From the NCBI RefSeq assembly GCF_001269925.1, contig NZ_LHVO01000065.1, forward strand, positions 1-64,000: 64,000 nt of DNA. The letters are read 5' to 3'. Every line of letters starts with the position of its first letter. Positions within the stretch are counted from its first letter, which is position 1. Below the pieces are notes generated by a model. That model had not been told where the DNA came from. It did not search any database and saw only the letters and a program-made list of their open reading frames with translations. The DNA comes from Pseudomonas sp. MIACH. GTDB lineage: Bacteria > Pseudomonadota > Gammaproteobacteria > Pseudomonadales > Pseudomonadaceae. Below, in pieces: positions 18,524-26,848 of this stretch. A program made the translations under genes and the position numbers.

Positions 18524-19300
18524 CTACCCAGGCTCGCAGGGGGAGCCGAAGGGGCGTGGTTGATAGATCCGCGTGGTCCCGGCCGGCTGGCTCGGGGCGC
18601 AGGCGGCAATGCGTAAGGTGCGGGTCGGGGCCCAGCGCGAATTGTTGCCGACACGATCGAGAATGCAGTACGTCACTTCCAGCCGACAGTCGTCGCCCGC
18701 TTCAACCATCAGCGTCGAAGGCACCCACACCTGTACCGCCAGGCCCACGCCTTTGGCCTGGATTCTTGGCAGATCCATGCGTGCATCGCCCCAGCGCAGG
18801 GTGATGGCATCGCCCGTGGCCATGTTCACGTAGGGTTCGATGGTCAGGGGAATACCACGCCGCACCTGGCTCGGGTTGACGCCGTAGCGGCGAATGGTCT
18901 CGGGCAGGCTTACCGGGGCAAGGTTCTGGTTTTCGTCGCTGCAAAGGGGGGAGGGCTGGCCACCGGGGCATTGAGTCTTTACACGCACCCCTGTCACGGC
19001 CGAGCGCGCAGGCGCGCGACCGACTTGCATGACCTGGTAATGCACCTGTGCCAGGCCGTCCTGCACAAAACTTTCCGGCACCCGTAGATGGGTCTGCATG
19101 CCGACCTTGCACGCGCTCACCCTGCGTGAGGCGGCAAAGCAGTTGTTCCAGAACAGTTCAATCAAGTCGCCCTCATCCATGCCGGGGTAGGGCGCGATGT
19201 CCACCTGCAGTTGGCTGGCCGACAGTGCGTTGATGCCGTGCCGGTTGGCCTGGGGCAAGGTGGGGGCAGTGAGCATGGCCGGGGTTGCAGTGTGCGTCAT
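18524..19300 (-). CDS. unrecognised protein with two similar Ig-like halves
   Basis: This 258-aa protein starts at the ATG at 19300, preceded by AAGGAGATTACTT. I do not recognise it by name. It appears to be two copies of one unit of about 110 residues: VDIAPYPGMDEGDLIELFW ... VPESFVQDG ... VHYQVMQVGRAPARSAVTGVRV, then LTIEPYVNMATGDAITLRW ... VPSTLMVEAG ... VTYCILDRVGNNSRWAPTRTLRI. The alternating pattern suggests beta-sandwich domains as in Pseudomonas surface or repeat proteins. Several cysteines are present, yet there is no signal peptide. Function unknown. Confidence 0.7.
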   Translation of the reverse strand: MTHTATPAMLTAPTLPQANRHGINALSASQLQVDIAPYPGMDEGDLIELFWNNCFAASRRVSACKVGMQTHLRVPESFVQDGLAQVHYQVMQVGRAPARSAVTGVRVKTQCPGGQPSPLCSDENQNLAPVSLPETIRRYGVNPSQVRRGIPLTIEPYVNMATGDAITLRWGDARMDLPRIQAKGVGLAVQVWVPSTLMVEAGDDCRLEVTYCILDRVGNNSRWAPTRTLRIAACAPSQPAGTTRIYQPRPFGSPCEPG

Positions 19301-19669
19301 AAGTAATCTCCTTGATGCAGCCAGCAGCAATCGCTCCAGCCTTTTGGCGCGGGTGCGCAGGTGGGCTGAAAGGAACGATTCAGTGAGTAGCCGGGATAGG
19401 ATCCAATCCTCTGGGCCTTAGATAAGAGGGTTGGCCGGGGAGCGTCAATGGCGGCAAAAGGCTAAACGGCGGGTTCGGAGATATTCAGAAGGGTCTGACT
19501 GGGCGGGGGATTTTAAGGGGAGAGTGGCGGCGAGATTTACTGGGTGGAACCAGACGTTCCTGTAGGAGCTGGCTTGCCAGCGAAGAAGGTCCAAACGACA
19601 CGGTGAAGCCGGTTAAACGCGTTATCGTTGGCGATTTTCGCTGGCACGCCAGCTCCTGCAGGGTGGGTT
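19301..19669. other. intergenic region without a gene
   Basis: The left part (19301-19555) should hold the promoter of the 18524-19300 gene; no convincing -35/-10 pair was assigned. The right part (19560-19662) is a REPIN listed separately. No coding capacity is supported. Confidence 0.6.
19560..19662. repeat. REPIN of a second family (TGTAGGAGCTGGCTTGCCAGCG)
   Basis: CTGTAGGAGCTGGCTTGCCAGCGAA at the left pairs with TTCGCTGGCACGCCAGCTCCTGCAG at the right across about 55 bases. The sequence differs from the GTGGGAGGGGG type found elsewhere here. It lies just past the end of the cystine importer operon. Confidence 0.75.
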
Positions 19670-20416
19670 TCAGTGGGCGAGGAATTTGCTCAGGAACTGC
19701 CGGGTGCGTTCTTCCTTGGGGTTGGCGAACAACGCCTTGGCTTCGCCTTGCTCCACGATCACGCCCTTGTCGAAGAAGATCACCCGGTTGGCGACATCGC
19801 GGGCAAAGCTCATTTCATGGGTGACGATAACCATGGTGCGGTTTTCTTCGGCGAGGCTGCGGATGGTCGCCAGTACTTCGCCGACCAACTCCGGGTCCAG
19901 CGCGGAGGTGGGTTCGTCGAAGAGGATCACCTCCGGCTCCATGGCCAGCGCGCGGGCAATCGCCACGCGCTGTTGCTGGCCGCCGGAAAGGCGCCGTGGG
20001 TAGGCGTCTTCCTTGCCCGCCAGGCCGACCCTGGCCAGCAGCTTGCGCCCCAGGGCGATAGCCTCTTCGCGCGGCATCTTCTTGACCACGGTCGGCCCTT
20101 CGATGACGTTTTCCAGCGCCGTGCGGTGGGGGAACAGGTTGAAGTTCTGGAACACAAAACCCACGTGCTGACGCAGGCGCCGTACCAGGCCTTGTTGCTG
20201 GTTGAGCGGTTTGCTGCCGTCGATCTGGATATCGCCCACCTTGATTCGGCCGCTGGTGGGTTCTTCGAGGAAATTCAGGCAGCGCAGGAAGGTGGTCTTG
20301 CCGGAACCGCTGGGGCCGATGATGGCGACGACTTCGCCTTCCTTGACCTCCAGGTCGATGCCGTTGAGTACCACCTGACCGTTGAATTGTTTGGTCAGTT
20401 TTTCAACCACGATCAT
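19670..20416 (-). CDS. tcyN: L-cystine ABC transporter ATPase TcyN
   Basis: This 248-aa ATPase has Walker [10 protein letters not shown] (about residues 34-42), signature LSGGQQQR, Walker [13 protein letters not shown] and switch THEM. It follows the permease gene with 3 bases between. Its likeness to E. coli TcyN (YecC) and the linked FliY-type binding protein and D-cysteine desulfhydrase, as in E. coli and Salmonella, support a cystine importer. Confidence 0.88.
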   Translation of the reverse strand: MIVVEKLTKQFNGQVVLNGIDLEVKEGEVVAIIGPSGSGKTTFLRCLNFLEEPTSGRIKVGDIQIDGSKPLNQQQGLVRRLRQHVGFVFQNFNLFPHRTALENVIEGPTVVKKMPREEAIALGRKLLARVGLAGKEDAYPRRLSGGQQQRVAIARALAMEPEVILFDEPTSALDPELVGEVLATIRSLAEENRTMVIVTHEMSFARDVANRVIFFDKGVIVEQGEAKALFANPKEERTRQFLSKFLAH

Positions 20417-20419
20417 GCT

Positions 20420-21085
20420 TCAAGACTCCAGGTCATGCCGGTTGACCCGGTCTTCCAGGCGGTTTTGGAAATGCGCCAGGATGCTTGCCAGCACCCAGTA
20501 GATCAGGGCGGCGGACAGATACATGGTGAAAATTTCGAAGGTGCGCGCAGACACCAGTTGAGCCTGGCGGAATAGCTCTGGCACCTGGATGGTGGCGGCC
20601 AGCGCGGTGTCCTTGACCAGCGAAATAAAGCTGTTGCCCAAAGGCGGCAGGGCGGTGCGCATCGCCTGCGGCAGGATGGCCCGGCGCAGGGTCTGCGCAC
20701 GGGTCATGCCGATACTCGCGGCGGCCTCCCACTGGCCACGCTCGATGGAAGCGATGGCGGCCCGCAGGATTTCACAGGCGTAGGCGGCCATGTTCAGCGA
20801 AAAGCCGATCATGGCGGCCGGAATCGGATCCAGCTCGATGCCCACTTGTGGCAAGCCGTAGTAGATCAGGAACAGCTGTACCAGCAAGGGCGTGCCGCGA
20901 AAGAACGACACGTAGACGCGGGCTGTCCAGCTCAGCAGCTTGAAGCGCGACAGGCGCATCAAGGCCAGGCCGAAGCCCAGCAGCAAACCGAAAAACATCC
21001 CGCCAAGGCTGAGAATCACCGTGTAGTACGCGCCCTTGAGCAGAAAGGGCGCGGAGTCCAGCGCGAGTTGGAAACCTGCTTCCAT
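20420..21085 (-). CDS. tcyL: L-cystine ABC transporter permease TcyL
   Basis: This 221-aa inner-membrane permease carries the EAA motif (EILRAAIASIERGQWEAAASIGM, about residues 105-127) and the typical HisM-family end. Its ATG at 21085 shares its first base with the stop codon of the binding-protein gene. One permease gene means a homodimeric channel, as in TcyJLN of E. coli. Confidence 0.88.
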   Translation of the reverse strand: MEAGFQLALDSAPFLLKGAYYTVILSLGGMFFGLLLGFGLALMRLSRFKLLSWTARVYVSFFRGTPLLVQLFLIYYGLPQVGIELDPIPAAMIGFSLNMAAYACEILRAAIASIERGQWEAAASIGMTRAQTLRRAILPQAMRTALPPLGNSFISLVKDTALAATIQVPELFRQAQLVSARTFEIFTMYLSAALIYWVLASILAHFQNRLEDRVNRHDLES

Positions 21086-21879
21086 TATTGAGTGACGTCA
21101 GCGTTGAAGTACTTCTCGGACAGCTTTTTCAAGGTGCCATCGGCGCGCAGCTTGTCGAGGGCCTTGTTCACTGCTTCAAGCAGCTCGGGCTCGCCTTTGC
21201 GCAGGGCGATACCGGCTTCCTGGCGGGAGAACGCGTCGCCGGCAGCGGCGGTGTCCGGGGCTTTCTTGGCGTATTCCAGGGCGGCCAGGCGGTCGATCAG
21301 GATGGCGTCGATACGGCCGATGCGCAGGTCCTGGAACTTGGTCGGGTCATCGTTATAGGTCTTGATAATGGCTTTTGGTTGGTTGTCCTTGAGCCATTGT
21401 TCGTAGTTGGTGCCCAGGCCTACCCCGACTTTCTTGCCGGCCAGGTCGTTGGCGGTCTTGATGGTGTCGACGTTCTTTTTCAGCACCAGTGCCTGGATAC
21501 CGGAAACGGTGTAAGGCGTGGAGAAGTCGTACTTCTTCTTGCGCTCTTCAGAGATGGTGACTTGGTTGACCACCGCGTCCAGGCGCTTGGATTCCAGGGC
21601 CGCGAGGATGCCGTCCCAGGGTGTGGCCTGGAGCTTGACCTTCACGCCCAGCTCCTTGGCCAGGGCTTCGGACAGCTCGACTTCGAAACCGCTGAGCTTG
21701 CCGCTTTCATCGACGAAGCTGAACGGCGGGTAGGTGCCTTCCAGGCCGATTTTGATCTCGCCGGCCTTTTTGATATTGCCCAGTTGCTCGCCGGCAACCG
21801 CCTGGCCCAGCCAACCGGCGCCGAGAGCCAGACCCAAAGTGCCAACCAGCAACGTGCGACGGAATACAGAAATAGTCAT
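21085..21879 (-). CDS. tcyJ: L-cystine-binding periplasmic protein TcyJ
   Basis: This 264-aa family 3 solute-binding protein has a Sec signal peptide ending QAVA|GE and no lipobox. Motifs: IKIGLEGTYPPFSFVDESGKLSGFEVEL, VNQVTISEERKKKYDFSTPY. It matches FliY/TcyJ of enterobacteria in length and motifs. The gene opens the operon tcyJ-tcyL-tcyN. Upstream lies an AT-rich stretch with an inverted repeat (22022-22040) that may be a CysB-type site. Confidence 0.88.
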   Translation of the reverse strand: MTISVFRRTLLVGTLGLALGAGWLGQAVAGEQLGNIKKAGEIKIGLEGTYPPFSFVDESGKLSGFEVELSEALAKELGVKVKLQATPWDGILAALESKRLDAVVNQVTISEERKKKYDFSTPYTVSGIQALVLKKNVDTIKTANDLAGKKVGVGLGTNYEQWLKDNQPKAIIKTYNDDPTKFQDLRIGRIDAILIDRLAALEYAKKAPDTAAAGDAFSRQEAGIALRKGEPELLEAVNKALDKLRADGTLKKLSEKYFNADVTQ

Positions 21880-22053
21880 GAAGAGCCCCTGTGTTTTTTA
21901 TGTTGAGCGAAGCAGGTGACGCAGTAGTCGTATCCTGCCTTAAAGCGCGTAGCGCGTCTTCGCCTGCGGCGCGATGATAAAGCCGGGTTTTAAGACTTGA
22001 AAATAATATTAAACTCAATTGATATTCTATTTTTGAATATGTGTTGAGTCTAA
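21880..22053 (-). promoter_or_regulatory. tcyJ promoter region with AT-rich inverted repeat
   Basis: The segment 21985-22045 is very AT-rich. ATATTC (22022-22027) and GAATAT (22035-22040) form perfect 6-bp arms with a 7-base spacer, fitting the T-N11-A form of LysR-type sites such as CysB. The rest of the gap to 22263 is repeat DNA. Confidence 0.4.
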
Positions 22054-22248
22054 TGTGGGAGGGGGCAAGCCCTAATGCCAGTCAGTTAAGCGTACATCGC
22101 CCCCTGTAGGAGCGAGCTTGCTCGCGAAAAACGTCAACGATAACGCGTGCTTCCTGAATGAACGCGGCGCCTGTGAGTTTTTCGCGAGCAAGCTCGCTCC
22201 TACAAAAAGCCTTAACTGCCTGGCATTAGGGCAAGCCCCCTCCCACAT
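22054..22248. repeat. nested REPIN: one REP family inside another
   Basis: The outer arms 22054-22090 and 22209-22248 are inverted copies of ATGTGGGAGGGGGC ... CCTAATGCCAG.CAGTTAAG. Between them lies a second, different REPIN with arms TGTAGGAGCGAGCTTGCTCG (from 22105) and CGAGCAAGCTCGCTCCTACA (to 22204). The whole could fold as a long cruciform and separates tcyJ and the desulfhydrase gene. Confidence 0.8.
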
Positions 22249-22263
22249 TTAGCCCGCGTTTAT

Positions 22264-23259
22264 TCAGTTGAAAACCGAGTCATAGGCAAACAACGCCGGT
22301 GCTCCACCGGTATGCAGGAAAATAATCGGGCCATCTTCAAAGCGCTGGCGCCCGATGCCGTCCAGCAAACCTGCCATGGCCTTGCCAGTGTAGACCGGGT
22401 CCAGCAGCAGGCCTTCCTGGCTCGCCAATAGCTTGACCGCCGAAAGGGTGCCGGCGTTCGGTTCGCCGTAACGGGGGGCGAAATATTCGTCCCACAGGAT
22501 CACCTTGAACGCATCGGGGATGTCCACGCCGAGCAACTCGGCCGTGCGTTCGGCCAGTCCCTGGACTTTCGGCAACTGCGCTTCTTCGGTACGCGATACG
22601 GTGATGCCGATCACGGGCAGTTGCGGCAGCACTTCACTCAAGGCCAAGGCCAGGCCGCTGTGGGTACCGGCGCTGCCGGAGGCCAGCACCACGGCGGCGA
22701 ATTCGATGCCGCTGTCTTCGATCTGCCCGGCCAGCTCCAGACCGGCGCGCACATAACCTAGGGCGCCGAGGGCATTGGAGCCACCGATGGGCACCAGGTA
22801 CGGCTTCTTGCCGTTGCTGCGCAGGCGATCGGCGAGGGCGTTGAGTTGGTCGTCGACGTTGTCGAGGTTTTCGACCAACTCAACCTTGGCGTCGAACAAC
22901 TCCAGCAGCAGGCGGTTGCCGTTGCCCAGGTAGTTGGGGTCTTCGGTGCCGGTGGGGTTTTCCAGCAGGGCGACGCAGCCCAGGCCGAGCTTGGCGGCGA
23001 GGGCGGCGGTCTGGCGTACGTGGTTGGACTGGATGGCACCGGCGGTCACCAGGGTATCGGCGCCCTGGGCGATGGCATCGGCTGCCAGGTATTCGAGTTT
23101 GCGCAGCTTGTTGCCGCCCATGGCCAGCGGCGTGGTGTCGTCGCGCTTGACGTAGATGTCGCGTCCCAACCAGGTCGACAGCCGTTCGAGTTTTTCCAGG
23201 GCGGTGGCGCCGCCGAGCAGTTCCAGGCGGTTAAAACGGTCGAGCTGTTGCTTGATCAT
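22264..23259 (-). CDS. dcyD: D-cysteine desulfhydrase
   Basis: This 331-aa PLP enzyme splits D-cysteine to pyruvate, ammonia and sulfide. The PLP lysine is Lys51 in [12 protein letters not shown], followed by [26 protein letters not shown] forms the phosphate pocket. Length and motifs match DcyD; ACC deaminase is the closest alternative. Its position upstream of tcyJLN on the same strand copies the enteric dcyD-tcy order, though here 384 bases of repeat and promoter DNA separate them. It is divergent from epsC. Confidence 0.88.
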   Translation of the reverse strand: MIKQQLDRFNRLELLGGATALEKLERLSTWLGRDIYVKRDDTTPLAMGGNKLRKLEYLAADAIAQGADTLVTAGAIQSNHVRQTAALAAKLGLGCVALLENPTGTEDPNYLGNGNRLLLELFDAKVELVENLDNVDDQLNALADRLRSNGKKPYLVPIGGSNALGALGYVRAGLELAGQIEDSGIEFAAVVLASGSAGTHSGLALALSEVLPQLPVIGITVSRTEEAQLPKVQGLAERTAELLGVDIPDAFKVILWDEYFAPRYGEPNAGTLSAVKLLASQEGLLLDPVYTGKAMAGLLDGIGRQRFEDGPIIFLHTGGAPALFAYDSVFN

Positions 23260-23425
23260 GGCTACGCACGGTGGCTAAGGGATGAGGCGACTATAGGCAG
23301 GCACTTTTCATCGGGCAACCGCCAATCGCTTATGTCGGATGGTTCTTAGCATCGCACCATTGGTTCTTAAGGGCAGTCAGGGCGCATACCGTAAAGTGAT
23401 GGCCATTACATCAGGAGTGAATACC

Positions 23426-24352
23426 GTGAGTGAGCGTTCCAGCCATTGGCAATTACAGACCATTGTCAGCCAACTGCGCGGCGCCCGTGACCAGTGGCGA
23501 ACGCGCAATGGCCGTTTGAGCGGCGAGCATGGCGGCCGCGAATTGCCGTCCCGTGAAGCCGTTGCCCAGATTCTCGAGTCCCTCTGCGGTGCGCTGTTTC
23601 CGATGCGCCTGGGGCCGGCGGACTTGCGTGAAGAAAGTGAAGATTTCTACGTCGGCCATACCCTCGACGTCGCGCTGAATGCCTTGCTCGCCCAGGCGCG
23701 TCTGGAGTTGCGTTATGCCGCGCGCCAGGGCGGCCAGGACGACAGCCAGATCGACGCCCATGCCATCCGCCTGATCCAGGATTTCGCCCTGGCCTTGCCG
23801 TCATTGCGCAGCCTGCTGGATACCGACGTACTCGCCGCCTACCACGGCGACCCGGCCGCACGCAGTGTGGATGAAGTGCTGCTGTGCTATCCGGGGATCC
23901 TGGCGGTGATTCACCATCGCCTGGCCCACCACCTGTACCGCGCCGGCTTGCCGCTGCTGGCACGGATCAGTGCGGAAATCGCCCACTCGGCCACCGGGAT
24001 CGATATCCACCCTGGTGCGCAGATCGGCCCGAGTTTCTTTATCGACCACGGGACCGGCGTGGTGATCGGCGAAACCGCGATCATCGGCGAGCGCGTGCGT
24101 ATCTATCAGGCGGTCACGTTGGGGGCCAAGCGCTTCCCGGCGGATGAGGATGGACAGTTGCAGAAGGGCCATCCGCGCCATCCGATTGTCGAGGATGATG
24201 TGGTGATCTATGCCGGGGCGACGATCCTCGGGCGCATCACCATCGGCAAGGGCTCGACCATTGGCGGTAACGTGTGGCTGACCCGCAGTGTGCCGGTGGG
24301 GGCGAACATTACGCAGGCGAATTTGCAGCATGATGATGGGGCGCAAAAATAG
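23426..24352 (+). CDS. epsC: serine O-acetyltransferase EpsC
   Basis: This 308-aa enzyme acetylates L-serine with acetyl-CoA, the first step of cysteine synthesis. I chose the GTG at 23426 because CAGGAG lies 8 bases before it; the longer reading adds 29 residues with no ribosome site. The C-terminal half is a left-handed beta-helix with hexapeptide repeats (IDIHPGAQIGPSFFIDHGTGVVIGETAIIG, VIYAGATILGRITIGKGSTIGGNVWL). The N-terminal extension is helical and longer than in CysE, as usual for the EpsC/SATase type in pseudomonads. Confidence 0.88.
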   Translation: MSERSSHWQLQTIVSQLRGARDQWRTRNGRLSGEHGGRELPSREAVAQILESLCGALFPMRLGPADLREESEDFYVGHTLDVALNALLAQARLELRYAARQGGQDDSQIDAHAIRLIQDFALALPSLRSLLDTDVLAAYHGDPAARSVDEVLLCYPGILAVIHHRLAHHLYRAGLPLLARISAEIAHSATGIDIHPGAQIGPSFFIDHGTGVVIGETAIIGERVRIYQAVTLGAKRFPADEDGQLQKGHPRHPIVEDDVVIYAGATILGRITIGKGSTIGGNVWLTRSVPVGANITQANLQHDDGAQK

Positions 24353-24379
24353 CGCCGGTCTTAAAAATCACACAAAACC

Positions 24380-24411
24380 CTGTGGGAGGGAGCAAGCCCC
24401 CTCCCACATTG
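24380..24411. terminator. REP hairpin after epsC
   Basis: TGTGGGAGGGAGCAAGCCCCCTCCCACA is a near-perfect inverted repeat 28 bases after epsC. It has no T-run, so it is a REP element that may protect or end the transcript. Confidence 0.55.
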
Positions 24412-24553
24412 AATTGCATTCCAACGTTGAACCGTATTTCAGTCAGTAACCGCTGAACGATTTGCCTCTTCCACCCGTCATACCAATCCTTGAGCTAGTG
24501 TAGGAATTATCTACCACTCAGCCCTGCGATTAGTCCCAGACCGCCTACCTATG

Positions 24554-24581
24554 TTTAACTTGAACGTTCGTTCAAGTTAAA
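24554..24581 (+). promoter_or_regulatory. probable BetI operator before betT
   Basis: Perfect 13-bp arms TTTAACTTGAACG and CGTTCAAGTTAAA are separated by two bases. The inner TTGAACG...CGTTCAA form is typical of sites for TetR-family BetI, the choline-responsive repressor of bet genes. No betI gene lies in the window, so BetI would act from elsewhere. The rest of 24412-24553 shows no gene. Confidence 0.7.
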
Positions 24582-24621
24582 CCCGGTGGTTCGCTGCCCG
24601 CTCACAACAGGAGGCTTACCT

Positions 24622-24678
24622 TTGCTGAGTCCGTTTTATACAGCCACATCCCTCACCCTCGGGGTGCACCGTTCATGA
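24622..24678 (+). CDS. 18-codon leader ORF overlapping betT
   Basis: A TTG codon 7 bases after a perfect AGGAGG (24609-24614) opens an ORF reading MLSPFYTATSLTLGVHRS. Its TGA stop (24676-24678) overlaps the betT ATG (24675) as ATGA. betT itself lacks a ribosome binding site, so ribosomes probably reach it through this ORF. A function for the peptide itself is not claimed. Confidence 0.5.
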   Translation: MLSPFYTATSLTLGVHRS

Positions 24679-26675
24679 GTGCATCGTCTACCCCATCCAG
24701 CGGCCTGGTGCGCATGAATGCGCCGGTTTTCTACTTCGCCGCAACCTTCATTTTGCTGTTCGGCATCACTGTCATCGCTATCCCGCAACAGGCCGGTGCC
24801 TGGCTGCTGGCGGCGCAAAACTGGGCGGCCAACACGGTCGGCTGGTACTACATGCTGGCGATGACCCTGTATCTGGTCTTCGTGGTGGTCACCGCGCTAT
24901 CGGGCTACGGCAAGATAAAACTCGGTGCCGACCACGACGAGCCCGAATTCAGTTACCTGTCCTGGGCCGGCATGCTGTTCGCCGCCGGGATCAGCATCAC
25001 GCTGTTCTTCTTCTGCGTGTCCGAACCGCTGACGCACCTGGTGCAACCGCCCCAGGGCGAGGCCATGAATGCCGACGCTGCACGCCAGGCCATGCAGGTG
25101 CTGTTCCTGCACTGGGGCCTGCACGGCTGGGGCGTGTTTGCCTTTGTCGGCATGGCGCTGGCGTATTTCGCCTACCGGCATAACCTGCCGCTGGCGTTGC
25201 GCTCGGCGCTGTACCCGCTGATCGGCAAGCGCATCAACGGCCCTATCGGCTATGCGGTCGATGGCTTCGGCATCATTGCCACGGTGTTCGGCCTCGGTGC
25301 CGATATGGGCTTCGGCGTGCTGCACCTCAATTCCGGCCTCGACTACCTGTTCGGCGTTGCCCACACCCAGTGGATCCAGGTCGGCTTGATCACCTTGATG
25401 ATGGGCGCGGCGATCCTCGTCGCCGTCGCCGGCGTCGACAAGGGCGTGCGGGTAATGTCCGACATCAACATGCTGCTGGCCTGTGCGTTGCTGCTGTTCG
25501 TGTTGTTCGCCGGGCCCACCCAGCACTTGCTCAACACCCTGATCCAGAACATCGGTGACTACCTGGGCGCGTTGCCGACCAAGAGTTTCGATGTGTACGC
25601 CTACGACAAACCGAGCGACTGGCTGGGCGGCTGGACAGTGTTCTACTGGGCCTGGTGGATCGCGTGGTCGCCGTTCGTGGGCCTGTTTATCGCACGCATT
25701 TCCCGTGGCCGGACCATCCGCGAATTCGTGTTCGGCGTGCTGCTGATCCCGTTGGGCTTCACCCTGGCGTGGATGTCTATCTTCGGCAACAGCGCCATCG
25801 ATCAGGTGCTCAACCACGGTATGACCGCACTCGGTCAGTCGGCCATCGATGATCCATCGATGAGCCTCTACCTGCTGCTGGAAACCTACCCGTGGAGCAA
25901 AACGGTCATCGCGGTCACGGTGTTTATCAGCTTCGTGTTCTTCGTCACGTCGGCCGACTCCGGCACCGTGGTGCTCTCGACCCTGTCGTCCAAGGGCGGC
26001 AACGCCGACGAAGACGGGCCGAAATGGTTGCGAGTGTTCTGGGGTGCAATGACGGCGCTGGTCACCAGTGCGCTGCTGTTTGCCGGCAGCATTGATTCGC
26101 TTAAATCGGCGGTGGTGCTGACCTCGTTGCCGTTCTCGCTGATCCTGTTGCTGATGATGTGGGGGCTGCACAAGGCCTTCTACCTCGAATCGCAAAAGCA
26201 GATTGCGCAGTTGCATTCGCTGGCGCCGGTGTCGGGCTCACGCAAAGGCACGGGCGGTTGGCGCCAGCGTTTGAGCCAGGCCGTGCATTTCCCATCGCGG
26301 GACGAGGTGTACCGCTTCCTTGAGACCACGGTGCGTCCGGCGATTGAAGAAGTGACCGCGGTGTTTGTCGAAAAAGGCCTCAACGTGGTGACCCAGCCGG
26401 ACCCGTCCAACGACAGCGTCAGCCTGGAAATCGGTCACGGCGAAGAGCATCCATTCGTGTACCAGGTGCAGATGCGCGGCTATTTCACGCCCTCATTTGC
26501 ACGCGGCGGCATGGGTTCCAAGCAGCTCAACAATCGCCGCTACTATCGGGCGGAAGTGCACTTGAGCGAGGGCAGCCAGGACTACGACCTGGTCGGCTAC
26601 ACCAAGGAGCAGATCATCAACGACATCCTCGATCAGTACGAACGGCACCTGCAGTTCCTGCATTTGGTGCGTTAA
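24675..26675 (+). CDS. betT: BCCT-family choline transporter BetT
   Basis: This 666-aa inner-membrane transporter imports choline with protons for glycine betaine synthesis under osmotic stress. Twelve membrane helices are expected; the BCCT signature is WTVFYWAWWIAWSPFVGLFIARISRGRTI (about residues 318-346). A C-terminal cytoplasmic tail of about 150 residues, as in osmosensing BetT proteins, follows the last helix. The BetI-type palindrome at 24554 supports choline. The gene is followed by a clear terminator at 26791. Confidence 0.9.
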   Translation: MSASSTPSSGLVRMNAPVFYFAATFILLFGITVIAIPQQAGAWLLAAQNWAANTVGWYYMLAMTLYLVFVVVTALSGYGKIKLGADHDEPEFSYLSWAGMLFAAGISITLFFFCVSEPLTHLVQPPQGEAMNADAARQAMQVLFLHWGLHGWGVFAFVGMALAYFAYRHNLPLALRSALYPLIGKRINGPIGYAVDGFGIIATVFGLGADMGFGVLHLNSGLDYLFGVAHTQWIQVGLITLMMGAAILVAVAGVDKGVRVMSDINMLLACALLLFVLFAGPTQHLLNTLIQNIGDYLGALPTKSFDVYAYDKPSDWLGGWTVFYWAWWIAWSPFVGLFIARISRGRTIREFVFGVLLIPLGFTLAWMSIFGNSAIDQVLNHGMTALGQSAIDDPSMSLYLLLETYPWSKTVIAVTVFISFVFFVTSADSGTVVLSTLSSKGGNADEDGPKWLRVFWGAMTALVTSALLFAGSIDSLKSAVVLTSLPFSLILLLMMWGLHKAFYLESQKQIAQLHSLAPVSGSRKGTGGWRQRLSQAVHFPSRDEVYRFLETTVRPAIEEVTAVFVEKGLNVVTQPDPSNDSVSLEIGHGEEHPFVYQVQMRGYFTPSFARGGMGSKQLNNRRYYRAEVHLSEGSQDYDLVGYTKEQIINDILDQYERHLQFLHLVR

Positions 26676-26678
26676 GTT

Positions 26679-26692
26679 CCGTGGTACCACGG
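26679..26692. repeat. 14-bp perfect palindrome after betT
   Basis: CCGTGGTACCACGG lies 3 bases after the betT stop codon. It could be a protein-binding site or part of a transcript-end structure; nothing else supports either. Confidence 0.4.
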
Positions 26693-26790
26693 CAGGATGA
26701 AAACCGCTTCTATGTCAGCTATGTCGTTCCACTCGGGTAGGAAATTGCTGTAAAACGGAAGGGCAGACTTAAGCGATTCAGCTGGTTAAA

Positions 26791-26826
26791 AGGCCTGGGA
26801 ATATGGTTATTCCCAGGCCTTATTTG
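26791..26826 (+). terminator. rho-independent terminator of betT
   Basis: Perfect 10-bp arms AGGCCTGGGA / TCCCAGGCCT surround a 10-base loop and are followed by TATTTGCC. The T-tract is short but the stem is strong. It lies only 23 bases before the next start codon. Confidence 0.7.
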
Positions 26827-26848
26827 CCTACGTCCAAGAGAGGATTCG

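Noticed and set aside
22105-22204. Terminator pair between dcyD and tcyJ
   Set aside because: The hairpins lack T-runs and match a repeat family found at 19560, so I class them as REPIN.
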